This document shows, piece after piece, positions 1 through 6,087 of a stretch of DNA of 10,957 bases. Under the pieces are notes generated by a model that was given only the letters and a program-made list of their open reading frames with translations, had not been told where the DNA came from and did not search any database. Each line of letters opens with the position of its first letter. Position 1 is the first letter of the stretch. Made by a program: the position numbers and the translations under genes. Source of the DNA: an uncultured Oscillospiraceae bacterium. GTDB taxonomy: Bacteria > Bacillota_A > Clostridia > Oscillospirales > Oscillospiraceae. Where the stretch lies: the NCBI GenBank assembly GCA_934561335.1, contig CAKTGD010000039.1:1-10957 (forward strand), in the 5' to 3' direction.

Positions 1-236
1 TTGTACTTAACGTCGGAGAAGGCGCCGGCGCCGCCGAAGCCGTTCATAATGTCGCAGGTCTTGCAGTGGATGCAGGACTTGATCTAGTCGCCGTCAATGG
101 GGCAGTGCCGCTTCTCCAGCGGGTTGCCCGCCTCCAGCACCGCCACCTTCCACTCCGGCTTGCGCTGCATCAGCTCATAGGCGGAGAAGATACCGCCGGG
201 GCCTGCGCCGATAATGATCACATCGTATTGTTTCAT
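1..236 (-). pseudogene. NAD(P)/FAD-dependent oxidoreductase, N-terminal part, interrupted by an in-frame amber codon; runs off the window
   Basis: The protein starts at the ATG at 236-234, with AAGGAG about ten bases upstream. Residues 4-16 (YDVIIIGAGPGGI) form the GxGxxG Rossmann fingerprint that binds the FAD ADP moiety, and an acidic residue after a hydrophobic strand (AVLEAG) closes the fold. After 50 codons the frame meets TAG at 86-84. Beyond it the same frame continues with a recognisable family segment, IKSCIHCKTC, then a Gly-rich stretch ending FSDVKY at the window edge. This Cys-rich and Gly-rich segment is typical of a clostridial flavoprotein family of unknown substrate. Known relatives, as I recall them, have Lys at the stop position and Gly in place of the Val in FSDVKY. 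Either the gene is decaying, or the read is wrong, or the amber is read through. It lies 29 bases behind prmA and is probably co-transcribed with mnmE and prmA. Confidence 0.75.
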
Positions 237-265
237 GTAAAATCCAACTCCTTTCGCCGCGCTTG

Positions 266-1219
266 TCAGCGGCACACATAGCAGAACCAGCCCTCGCTGG
301 TGCACGTTTTGATAATATCCCAACCGGCGGCGCGCAGCGCGTCAGCCACCTCGTCAGATCGCTGGTCGATGATGCCGGAGGTCAGGAACCAGCCGTCCTT
401 TTTCAGGAAGTGCCGTACCTGCGGCGCCAGCGAGATGATCACATCCGCCACAATATTGGCCACCACCACGTCGTAGCCGGTGCCGATGGCGCTGCGCAGG
501 GGGCCTTCCTGCGTGGCGTCTCCCTGCCGCACCGTCAGGCGGTCGCGGCCGATGCCGTTCAGTGCGGCGTTTTCATAGGCCACGTCGATGCACTTGTCGT
601 CAATGTCGCAGGCGAAGGCCCGCTCCGCGCCCAGACGTAGGGCGGCGATGGACAGGATGCCGCTGCCGCAGCCCAGATCCAGCACCTTTTCCCCTCCGCC
701 GATCCGCTCCTCCAGCGCCGTCAGGCACAGGCGGGTGGTGGCGTGGCTGCCGGTGCCGAAGGTAAGGCCCGGATTCAGCGTCAGCGTTACCCGGCCCTTA
801 GGGTCGGCCTGCTCCCACGCGGGGATCACCAGCAGCCGCTCGCCGATCTCCATGGGCTTATAGAACTTCTTCCAGTTATTTTCCCAGTCCTCGTCCTTCA
901 CGTTGGCCATGGTCAGCAGCAGCGGCGCATACTCCGGATGGCGCTGCTTGAGGGCGTGCATGGCCATGCGGACGGCGGCAATGGTGCCGTAGCCCGCCGG
1001 CGAATTCTCCACATAGAAGGTCACCCGGCTCAGATTCTCCTTCTCCCGCACCAGCGCGTCGTCCACATAGTCCCAGTAGGCCTGATTGTGGGCCATAAAA
1101 TCCTTGAAATCCCGTGCGTCGTCGATCACCACGCCGCTGACGCCCTGCTCCTCCAGCAGCGCCGTCACCGCGTCGATTCCGGCGGGGGCAGTGTCGATCT
1201 TCAGTTCCAGCCAGTCCAT
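266..1219 (-). CDS. prmA: Ribosomal protein L11 methyltransferase PrmA
   Basis: This 317-residue cytosolic enzyme uses S-adenosylmethionine to trimethylate ribosomal protein L11. The length is usual for the family. An N-terminal substrate-recognition domain (about 1-100) is followed by the linker DEDWENNWKKFYKP (109-122), which is highly characteristic of PrmA. The Rossmann methyltransferase domain follows, with GLTFGTGSHATT (151-162), the SAM-binding motif VLDLGCGSG (179-187), the acidic end of strand 2 (ACDID, 203-207) and ANI (254-256), which stands where other methyltransferases have NPPY. The chosen ATG lies 10 bases after the mnmE stop and matches the usual PrmA start (MDWLE). The tight spacing implies co-transcription with mnmE. 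Identification is secure. Confidence 0.97.
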   Translation of the reverse strand: MDWLELKIDTAPAGIDAVTALLEEQGVSGVVIDDARDFKDFMAHNQAYWDYVDDALVREKENLSRVTFYVENSPAGYGTIAAVRMAMHALKQRHPEYAPLLLTMANVKDEDWENNWKKFYKPMEIGERLLVIPAWEQADPKGRVTLTLNPGLTFGTGSHATTRLCLTALEERIGGGEKVLDLGCGSGILSIAALRLGAERAFACDIDDKCIDVAYENAALNGIGRDRLTVRQGDATQEGPLRSAIGTGYDVVVANIVADVIISLAPQVRHFLKKDGWFLTSGIIDQRSDEVADALRAAGWDIIKTCTSEGWFCYVCR

Positions 1220-1229
1220 AGGCCGCTCC

Positions 1230-2597
1230 TCACTTTCCTACGCAGAATCGGGAGAAGATGGTGTCCACCAGATCCTCCCGGATGTGTTTTCCGTTCAGCT
1301 CGCCCAGCGCCTCCAGCGCCGCCTCCGCGTCCGTCAGCACCGCATCGGGCGTCATGCCCGCCTCCAGCGCGGCGCGGGCCTGCGCCACGCGCTGCATCGC
1401 CCGGTGTACCGCGTCGGCCTGCCGGGCGTTGGTCAGCAGCTCGCCCTGCGCCTGTGTCCCGGCCGGGAACAGCTGGGCCACCGCCTGCTCCAGCGCCGCC
1501 AGACCCTCGCCGGTTTTGGCGCACAGCGGCAGCACCCGGCCAAAGCGTGCCTCCAGCGCTTTTAAATCCATCCGCCGGGGCAGATCGCTTTTGTTGACCG
1601 CCACCAGCAGATGGGGAACGGTTTCCGCCACGGCCATGGCCGCCTCATCCTGCTCATCCGGCGGCGCGGAGCCGTCCAGCAGCAAAATGGCCAGCGCCGC
1701 CTGCTCCGCCGCTCTGCGGCTGCGCGCCACGCCCAGCTGCTCCACGGCGTCGCCGGTCTCCCGGATGCCCGCCGTGTCGGTCAGGCGCAGCAGCACATGG
1801 CCCAGCGTCAGCTTTTCCTCCACCGTGTCCCGGGTGGTGCCCGCCACATCGGTGACGATGGCCCGGTCATAGCCCAGCAGCGCATTGAGCAGGGAGGACT
1901 TTCCCACGTTGGGCTTGCCCAGCAGCACGGTGGGCACGCCCTGCTTCATCAGCCGCCCCCGGTCATAGGTGGCCAGCAGCGCCGAGAGCGTCTCCTCGCT
2001 GCGGCGCAGCGTGTCCAGCAGCTGTGTGCGCTGCAAATCCTCGATATCCTCATCCGGATAGTCCACGATGGCGTAAAACCGGCTGGTCACGTCCATCAGC
2101 GCGTCATAGACCGCCGCCACGCTGCGGCTCAGCGCGCCCTCCAGCTGACCGGCGGCGTTGCGTGCCACCTCGGCGGTTTCGGCGTCGATGATGTCCACCA
2201 CCGCCTCGGCCTGCATCAGGTCCATCCGTCCGTTGAGAAAGGCCCGCTGGGTGAATTCGCCGCCCCGGGCCTGCCGTGCGCCGCTGCGCAGCAGCAGGCG
2301 CAGCCCTTCATTCAGCACAATGGGGGAGCCATGGCAGTGGATCTCGGCGCAGTCCTCGCCGGTATAGCTGTCAGGCCCGGGAAACAGCACGCACAGCGCA
2401 CTGTCCAGCACACGGCCCTCGCCGTCCAGCACCCGCCCCAGCACCATGGTGCGCCGGCTCTGCCGGGACATAGGGACGCCGTTCATGGGGAAAAACACCC
2501 GGTCCAGCACCGCCTTTGTGTCCGGGCCGCTGAGCCGCAGGATACCGATGGCGCTGGGCACCTGCGCCGTGGCAATGGCGGCAATGGTATCAGACAT
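1230..2597 (-). CDS. mnmE: tRNA uridine-5-carboxymethylaminomethyl modification GTPase MnmE (TrmE)
   Basis: MnmE partners with MnmG to place the (carboxymethyl)aminomethyl group on C5 of wobble uridine 34 in certain tRNAs, using folate-bound one-carbon units and GTP. The 455-residue length is standard. The N-terminal folate-binding, dimerising domain covers about 1-118. A helical domain flanks an inserted Ras-like G domain with G1 GKPNVGKSS (227-235), G2 TTRDT (254-258), G3 DTAG (274-277) and G4 NKSD (335-338). The protein ends with FCVGK, carrying the conserved C-terminal cysteine (452) of the C-[ILV]-G-K box. The ATG is preceded by AGGAGG at good spacing. It is first in the leftward operon mnmE-prmA-flavoprotein. 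The usual partner mnmG is not adjacent here. Confidence 0.98.
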   Translation of the reverse strand: MSDTIAAIATAQVPSAIGILRLSGPDTKAVLDRVFFPMNGVPMSRQSRRTMVLGRVLDGEGRVLDSALCVLFPGPDSYTGEDCAEIHCHGSPIVLNEGLRLLLRSGARQARGGEFTQRAFLNGRMDLMQAEAVVDIIDAETAEVARNAAGQLEGALSRSVAAVYDALMDVTSRFYAIVDYPDEDIEDLQRTQLLDTLRRSEETLSALLATYDRGRLMKQGVPTVLLGKPNVGKSSLLNALLGYDRAIVTDVAGTTRDTVEEKLTLGHVLLRLTDTAGIRETGDAVEQLGVARSRRAAEQAALAILLLDGSAPPDEQDEAAMAVAETVPHLLVAVNKSDLPRRMDLKALEARFGRVLPLCAKTGEGLAALEQAVAQLFPAGTQAQGELLTNARQADAVHRAMQRVAQARAALEAGMTPDAVLTDAEAALEALGELNGKHIREDLVDTIFSRFCVGK

Positions 2598-2629
2598 GGC
2601 GAAAGCCTCCTTTTGCGCATAATCTTACA

Positions 2630-2665
2630 AATACCAGTATAGCACAAGTGCCGCTAAAAGAAAAG
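2630..2665 (-). promoter_or_regulatory. Probable promoter of the mnmE-prmA operon
   Basis: Read on the minus strand, TATACT at 2641-2636 is preceded by TGC, giving an extended -10 element. The -35 region about 17 bases upstream is only a T-rich weak match. The transcript would have a leader of about 30 bases ending in AAAGGAGG before the mnmE ATG. Confidence 0.6.
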
Positions 2666-2709
2666 GAAATGTTTTTCGTGGGAGGCATAAGAAAAAGTGA
2701 CCCTGCCGA

Positions 2710-2746
2710 AAAGAAAAGAACCGCCCGCAGGTGGTTCTTTTTACAT
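2710..2746 (-). terminator. Intrinsic terminator of the zinc-ribbon gene (copy 1 of a repeated terminator)
   Basis: An 11-bp stem pairs 2715-2725 (AAAGAACCGCC) with 2730-2740 around a CGCA loop, with one G-T pair. On the minus strand the stem is followed by TTTTCTTTT. It begins at the very end of the zinc-ribbon gene's stop codon. The same element recurs at 3710-3746. Confidence 0.85.
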
Positions 2747-3423
2747 CAGTGATTGGCGATAAAAATAATGTCCTGCTGCGCCCAGAAATCGGGCGTAAAA
2801 TGGATCTCCAATTCTTTCCAGTCAGAAGGAACCTCAAAGCCAATGGTGCCTTTCATCTTCTTGCCTGCGGCCACTGTGCCGTCCAGCTGGTTATCATTAC
2901 TTTCCATCTGTGCGCTGAGACTGTAATTGCAGGTATAGCCATCGCAATAGGCATCAAAGCACAGAATGGAACTAATGTTGATCTCGCTGGCAGAATTATT
3001 TTCAATCGAAAAAGAGCACAGGACAAATACATTAGCGTCTTTGGGCTTGTTATAAGTGGAGCCGCTGTTTTCCGTTACTGCATCCAGTGAAACAATAATA
3101 TTGCTCAATTCCACCTTGTCGCCTATGTAGAACTTTCTTTCATTTGAAGTTACGGCATTGCTGCCATAGCTGCTGCCAGATGTAGGGGACTGAGACATGC
3201 TGCCGCCACTGACCAGTTCATTCTGACCCACCTTTTTTGGCTCGGAGCTGCCTGCACCGATTACCGCCAGAACAATAACCACGATGATGACCCAAAACCA
3301 CCATTTTTGGTAGATAGGACGCCTTGCGTTTGCATTTTTGCAGCCGCACTGAGGACAGACTTTCATGGCGTTGTTTAATTGCGCGCCGCAATTCCCGCAA
3401 AAAGAAACCTTATTTTCCATCAT
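2746..3423 (-). CDS. Zinc-ribbon, single-span membrane protein with DUF4352-like extracytoplasmic domain
   Basis: The 225-residue protein has three visible parts. A short zinc ribbon at 8-28 has Cys pairs C9/C12 and C23/C26. One hydrophobic membrane segment lies at about 41-58 (WWFWVIIVVIVLAVIGAG). A Ser/Gly/Asn-rich linker then leads to a beta-rich domain at about 97-225. That domain has the pattern of DUF4352 (FYIGDKVEL, then KPKDANVFVLCSFSIENN, then DGTVAAGKKMKGTIGFEVP). By the positive-inside rule the zinc ribbon should be cytoplasmic and the DUF4352 domain outside. DUF4352 proteins are usually of unknown function. The start at 3423 sits five bases after AAGGAG; the next ATG (3420) is equally possible, and a longer start at 3450 lacks a ribosome site. 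Base composition is clearly more AT-rich than the housekeeping genes around it. It is divergent from, and probably repressed by, the XRE gene. Confidence 0.85.
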   Translation of the reverse strand: MMENKVSFCGNCGAQLNNAMKVCPQCGCKNANARRPIYQKWWFWVIIVVIVLAVIGAGSSEPKKVGQNELVSGGSMSQSPTSGSSYGSNAVTSNERKFYIGDKVELSNIIVSLDAVTENSGSTYNKPKDANVFVLCSFSIENNSASEINISSILCFDAYCDGYTCNYSLSAQMESNDNQLDGTVAAGKKMKGTIGFEVPSDWKELEIHFTPDFWAQQDIIFIANH

Positions 3424-3443
3424 AGACTCTCCTTTTATAAAAA

Positions 3444-3459
3444 ATACCAAATCGGGATA
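3444..3459. promoter_or_regulatory. Probable operator copy 1 for the XRE-family repressor
   Basis: ATACCAAATCGGGATA shares the pattern ATACC-N5-GGGATA with a second copy at 3468-3483, 24 bp away. Each copy is an imperfect dyad (AT-CC/GG-AT). This copy lies just downstream of the minus-strand -10 of the zinc-ribbon gene. Assignment to the neighbouring XRE protein is inference. Confidence 0.55.
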
Positions 3460-3464
3460 TTTTG

Positions 3465-3493
3465 ATTATACCGTTTTGGGATAATTAAGTCAA
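3465..3493 (-). promoter_or_regulatory. Near-consensus promoter of the zinc-ribbon gene
   Basis: On the minus strand, TTGACT (3493-3488), a 17-base spacer and a perfect TATAAT (3470-3465) form an almost ideal housekeeping-sigma promoter. The leader is about 35 bases. Operator-like repeats overlap the spacer and flank the -10 element, as expected for tight repression. Confidence 0.8.
3468..3483. promoter_or_regulatory. Probable operator copy 2 for the XRE-family repressor
   Basis: ATACCGTTTTGGGATA is the second ATACC-N5-GGGATA copy. It overlaps the spacer and -10 edge of the zinc-ribbon promoter. It also overlaps the plus-strand element TGGGATAAT (3477-3485), a candidate extended -10 for the XRE gene, so one bound repressor could control both directions. 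Confidence 0.55.
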
Positions 3494-3504
3494 GGGGAGA
3501 TGCT

Positions 3505-3711
3505 ATGAGGATCAAAGAACTACGAAATGAACGGCATATCACGCAACTGAAGATGGCTTTGGATTTGAATATGTCTCAGAATACGATCAGCCGCTACGAA
3601 AATGGAGAGCGAGAGCCGGGCATTGCGGAATTGATCCGCCTTGCAGACTATTTTCATGTCAGCGTGGACTACCTGCTGGGCCGAACCGATAAGCCGGAGA
3701 TGAACCAATAA
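3505..3711 (+). CDS. Small XRE-family helix-turn-helix transcriptional regulator
   Basis: The 68-residue protein is essentially one Cro/C1-type HTH domain. It shows IKELRNERHITQ (helix 1), MALDLNMSQNTISRYENGEREP (the HTH core with the diagnostic YENGxRxP) and LIRLADYFHVSVDYLLGRTD, the standard end of the family. There is no effector-binding, protease or oligomerisation domain, so any signal must act through another partner or through protein level. AAGGGGAG lies six bases before the ATG. Its neighbour is the divergent zinc-ribbon membrane gene, and a terminator follows immediately. It most likely represses both divergent promoters; this is inference from the layout. Confidence 0.93.
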   Translation: MRIKELRNERHITQLKMALDLNMSQNTISRYENGEREPGIAELIRLADYFHVSVDYLLGRTDKPEMNQ

Positions 3712-3746
3712 AGAAAAGAACCGCCCGCAGGCGGTTCTTTTTTCAT
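3710..3746 (+). terminator. Intrinsic terminator of the XRE gene (copy 2 of a repeated terminator)
   Basis: AAAGAACCGCC pairs perfectly with GGCGGTTCTTT around a CGCA loop, followed by TTTTTT. It overlaps the XRE stop codon. It matches the element at 2710-2746 at 35 of 37 bases in the same orientation. It also has a T-rich side on the minus strand, but no minus-strand gene ends toward it. Confidence 0.88.
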
Positions 3747-3753
3747 GCTTTTC

Positions 3754-4266
3754 TCAGTCCTCCGGCCAGGCGGGGTAGTCCTTCCGAATGTAGGCGCACA
3801 CATCCTGCCGCTCGATACCCAGCACTGCGGCCAGCTCGCCGTAGAGCTGATCCTCGGCCCGGCGCAGATAGCGCTCGTCCAGCTGGCTGACCTTGCGGCC
3901 GTGCTTTTGTGCCCAGCGCCGGCGGCGGCTGGCGTATTTGATCATGGCCGCCATGCGGCGGCAGTCATAGGAGGTGACCACGGCCTGATAGTGCTCCCGT
4001 GCGTCGCGCTGGGAATGGCCCTGCGGCTCCTCCGCCTCCAGAGCGGGCAGCGCCGCCAGAAAATCGGCGGCCTCCTGCGCGGTCATCACCGGGCGCATCA
4101 GCACGCAGGTATCCACCGGGGTCATGACCTGCCCGCTGCGGTACAGGGGCGTCAGGGTATAGTAGGTTTTCGTCTTGTCATAGCCCGAGGTGTCGGGTGT
4201 GCCGACGCTTTCCACCCGGCAGACCCCCTCTCCGCCGTAAACCACCAGTTCTCCTGCTGCAAACAT
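3754..4266 (-). CDS. CarD-family transcriptional regulator (CdnL/TRCF-type RNA polymerase-interacting domain)
   Basis: The 170-residue protein opens with MFAAGELVVYGGEGVCRVESV, the typical start of the CarD/TRCF RNA polymerase-interacting domain (about 1-57), ending in TPVDTCVLMRPVM. A basic helical C-terminal domain (about 60-170) carries RRRRWAQKHGRKVSQLDERYLRRAEDQLYGELAAVLG. In studied CarD/CdnL proteins the first domain binds the RNA polymerase beta subunit and the second touches promoter DNA to stabilise the open complex. The ATG at 4266 was chosen because the RNAP-interacting domain begins there and AGGAG lies eight bases upstream; the open frame extends far upstream only as an overlap with other genes. 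It is transcribed alone from a promoter near 4340 through a leader containing a terminator-like hairpin. Which promoters it controls is unknown. Confidence 0.93.
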   Translation of the reverse strand: MFAAGELVVYGGEGVCRVESVGTPDTSGYDKTKTYYTLTPLYRSGQVMTPVDTCVLMRPVMTAQEAADFLAALPALEAEEPQGHSQRDAREHYQAVVTSYDCRRMAAMIKYASRRRRWAQKHGRKVSQLDERYLRRAEDQLYGELAAVLGIERQDVCAYIRKDYPAWPED

Positions 4267-4289
4267 GTGTCCCTCTCCTCTCTGCTCCC

Positions 4290-4317
4290 GAAAAAAGCAC
4301 GGCCCACCGGCCATGCA
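4290..4317 (-). terminator. Terminator-like hairpin inside the carD-family gene leader (candidate attenuator)
   Basis: On the minus strand GCATGGCC (4316-4309) pairs with GGCCGTGC (4304-4297) around a GGTG loop, eight pairs including one G-T. It is followed at once by six T. It lies between the predicted promoter and the start codon, so most transcripts could end here unless something interferes. No gene upstream needs it, because glsB already has its own terminator at 4390-4423. Confidence 0.6.
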
Positions 4318-4336
4318 TCTTACATTTACTGGGAAT

Positions 4337-4367
4337 AGTATACCACAAATCCTGTCGAAATGTAAGA
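4337..4367 (-). promoter_or_regulatory. Probable promoter of the CarD-family gene
   Basis: On the minus strand TATACT (4342-4337) is preceded by TGG, making an extended -10. A CTTACA hexamer lies 18 bases upstream as a modest -35. The predicted leader of about 65 bases includes the hairpin at 4297-4316. Confidence 0.6.
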
Positions 4368-4389
4368 GATAAATTTCAAAAAATGACAG

Positions 4390-4423
4390 AAAAAAGCGGC
4401 CCCTTCCCATGAGAAAGAGCCGC
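4390..4423 (-). terminator. Intrinsic terminator of the udp-glsB unit
   Basis: On the minus strand GCGGCTCTTTC (4423-4413) pairs with a GGGAAGGGGCCGC arm (4408-4396) with two G-T pairs. It is followed by a run of T (4395-4391). It lies 20 bases after the glsB stop codon. Confidence 0.82.
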
Positions 4424-4442
4424 CCTTGCCGAAAGCGCCCGT

Positions 4443-4673
4443 TTATTTGAACAGCCAACGGCACACCAGAATCACCACGCAGGCGCCGCCCACGCCGATG
4501 AGAAAGGAGCCAATGGAGTTGCGGGCCACCAGCCCGATAGCGCCTGCCAGCCAGTTGCCCACGCCGCTGCCCGCAATGCCCAGCAGGATGTTGCGCAAAA
4601 GGCCGCCGCGGCTGTGCATCAGCTTGCCTGCCAGCCAGCCGATCAGGCCGCCGACGATGATAGACCAGATCAT
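4443..4673 (-). CDS. GlsB/YeaQ/YmgE-family small membrane protein (transglycosylase-associated family)
   Basis: This 76-residue hydrophobic protein begins MIWSIIVGGLIGWLAGKLM and continues with glycine-zipper-like segments (LLGIAGSGVGNWLAGAIG) and a final membrane stretch (IGSFLIGVGGACVVILVCRWLF). Size and pattern are those of the GlsB/YeaQ family, which is linked to general stress in several bacteria; the molecular activity is not established. GGGAGG lies nine bases before the ATG and partly overlaps the end of the upstream uridine phosphorylase gene (15 bases between stop and start), so the two are almost surely one transcript. A terminator follows. Confidence 0.9.
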   Translation of the reverse strand: MIWSIIVGGLIGWLAGKLMHSRGGLLRNILLGIAGSGVGNWLAGAIGLVARNSIGSFLIGVGGACVVILVCRWLFK

Positions 4674-4688
4674 ATAGGTATGCCTCCC

Positions 4689-5462
4689 TTACCGATTGGC
4701 GGCGCGGTCGGCCTCGATCAGCCGCTTCAGCGCCTCCACGCCCACGGCGACGGCGGAGCTGGTGTCCTCGCTCATGGCCTGATCCAGTCCCGCGGCCTCC
4801 CGCTCCTGATTCCAGATCACGTGGAAGCAGCTGCCGCAGCGGCAGCGTAGGGCGTTGGCCACCACAAACAGGGCGGCGCTTTCCATCTCGCTGGCCTTGA
4901 CGCCCAGACGCTTCCACGCCTCCCACTTGTTCAGCAGCTCATAGGAGACGGGCATCCGGGCCGGAGAGTGCTGGCCGTAGAAAGAGTCCTTGCACTGCAC
5001 CACGCCTATCTGCGTGCGCTTGCCCAGCGCCTTCGCCGCCTGCACCAGCGCGGTGGTCACCTCAAAATCGGCCACCGCCGGGTATTCGATGGGGGCGTAT
5101 TCCCGGCTGGTATGCTCAAAGCGGATGGCGCCGGTGGCCACCACCACATCGCCGCTGCGCACGTCCAGATCGATACCGCCACAGGTGCCCACGCGGATGA
5201 AGGTGTCCGCGCCGATGTTGTGCAGCTCCTCCATGGCGATGGCGGCGGAGGGGCCGCCGATGCCGGTGGAGCACACGGACACCTTTTCTCCCAGCAGCGT
5301 TCCGGTATAAATGGTATATTCCCGGTTCTGCGCCACAAAATGGGCGTCGTCAAACAGTGCGGCGATTTTCTGGCAGCGGCCCGGGTCGCCGGGCAGCAGC
5401 ACATAGCGGCCCACATCGCCCGCCACACAATGAATGTGGAATTGATGATCCAATTTCTGCAT
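4689..5462 (-). CDS. udp: Uridine phosphorylase (PNP/UDP family)
   Basis: The enzyme reversibly splits uridine with phosphate into uracil and ribose 1-phosphate in cytosolic pyrimidine salvage. The 257 residues match the usual length. Phosphate-site motifs are visible: PGDPGR (24-29), STGIGGPS (65-72) and RVGTCGG (90-96). The ribose and base site is marked by EMES (192-195). The stretch [24 protein letters not shown] closely resembles E. coli Udp, so uridine is favoured over purine nucleosides. A broader specificity (for example deoxyuridine or thymidine) cannot be excluded. AGGAGG stands seven bases before the ATG. It is first in a two-gene unit with glsB. A cytidine deaminase lies in the opposite-facing operon to the right, and its product uridine would feed this enzyme. 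Confidence 0.93.
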   Translation of the reverse strand: MQKLDHQFHIHCVAGDVGRYVLLPGDPGRCQKIAALFDDAHFVAQNREYTIYTGTLLGEKVSVCSTGIGGPSAAIAMEELHNIGADTFIRVGTCGGIDLDVRSGDVVVATGAIRFEHTSREYAPIEYPAVADFEVTTALVQAAKALGKRTQIGVVQCKDSFYGQHSPARMPVSYELLNKWEAWKRLGVKASEMESAALFVVANALRCRCGSCFHVIWNQEREAAGLDQAMSEDTSSAVAVGVEALKRLIEADRAANR

Positions 5463-5532
5463 GGTATCCCTCCTGCGATCAAAATTTGGATTTCAAAGGA
5501 AAATATGAGGATATGGATGGATTTGAGTAAAT

Positions 5533-5561
5533 ATGATAGCACAATTCGCAGAGAAATGCAA
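5533..5561 (-). promoter_or_regulatory. Promoter of the udp-glsB unit
   Basis: On the minus strand TTGCAT (5561-5556), a 17-base spacer ending TGC, and TATCAT (5538-5533) form a good extended -10 promoter. The leader of about 65 bases is AT-rich and ends in AGGAGG. No convincing opposite-strand promoter for the lipoprotein gene was found in this 200-base gap. Confidence 0.7.
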
Positions 5562-5662
5562 CGCTGGACGAAGTTACCGGCTCTAATAGCGGCAAAAAGC
5601 GCCCATACTAAACGCGGCACGGTGAAAACCGGGCGCGGATTTTGGAAAAAGGAGGATGGGAT

Positions 5663-6079
5663 ATGAAAAAAACAGCCATCACGCTGGTGCTGGCGCTGCT
5701 GCTGACGCTGGCGCTGAGCGGCTGCGGCGAGGACAAGAGCAACACCAACCGCCACGAGGGCGGCAGCAGCAACAGCGGCAGCCTCGATGACGCGGCGGGG
5801 AACTCCGGCTCCGGCAGCGCGGCCGGAAACGGCGGTACGGCGCGAAGCGGCGGCTATGGCCGCTACCACAGCGGCAGCGATGGGCGTACCTTTTCCGGCA
5901 GCCGCAGCGGCGCCGGCCGGGAAGTGCAGAAGGACGCCGAGGCATGGCCGCCCACGGTGTTTGATACCATGACCGGCGGCCGAGGGGCCGATGGCGCCGC
6001 CACCTGGCGGCAGATGCTGGACAACGGCTTTGTTCACGATGCCGACGGCTTTTTACGGGACGGGGACAACCGGCCATAA
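5663..6079 (+). CDS. Putative Gly/Ser-rich lipoprotein of unknown function
   Basis: A signal peptide (MKKTAITLVLALLLTLALSGC) ends in a lipobox, with Cys21 as the lipid-modified residue, so the mature 118-residue protein should be anchored to the outer face of the membrane. Residues 22-85 are low-complexity and rich in Gly, Ser, Asn and Arg, suggesting a disordered tether. The tail (about 92-138) looks more ordered: AWPPTVFDTM, then WRQMLDNGFVHDADGFLRDGDN. I recognise no family. The ATG at 5663 is preferred over TTG at 5642 because AAAGGAGG lies seven bases before it and it starts the signal peptide cleanly. The gene stands alone, divergent from udp and closed by a strong terminator. The GC-rich low-complexity part creates long false frames on the other strand. 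Confidence 0.85.
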   Translation: MKKTAITLVLALLLTLALSGCGEDKSNTNRHEGGSSNSGSLDDAAGNSGSGSAAGNGGTARSGGYGRYHSGSDGRTFSGSRSGAGREVQKDAEAWPPTVFDTMTGGRGADGAATWRQMLDNGFVHDADGFLRDGDNRP

Positions 6080-6087
6080 ACCCCGAC

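Noticed and set aside
1611..2642. Open frame of 343 codons on the plus strand across mnmE
   Set aside because: mnmE on the other strand is certain. This translation is His/Gln-rich and resembles no protein.
4267..4926. N-terminal extension of the CarD-family frame up to 4926
   Set aside because: The extension translates udp and glsB in a wrong frame and crosses a terminator. The RNA polymerase-interacting domain begins exactly at the ATG at 4266, which has its own ribosome site.
5057..6037. Open frame of 326 codons on the minus strand across the udp start and the lipoprotein gene
   Set aside because: It spans two genes and the intergenic promoter region. Its Ala-rich part is simply the complement of the Gly/Ser-rich lipoprotein sequence.
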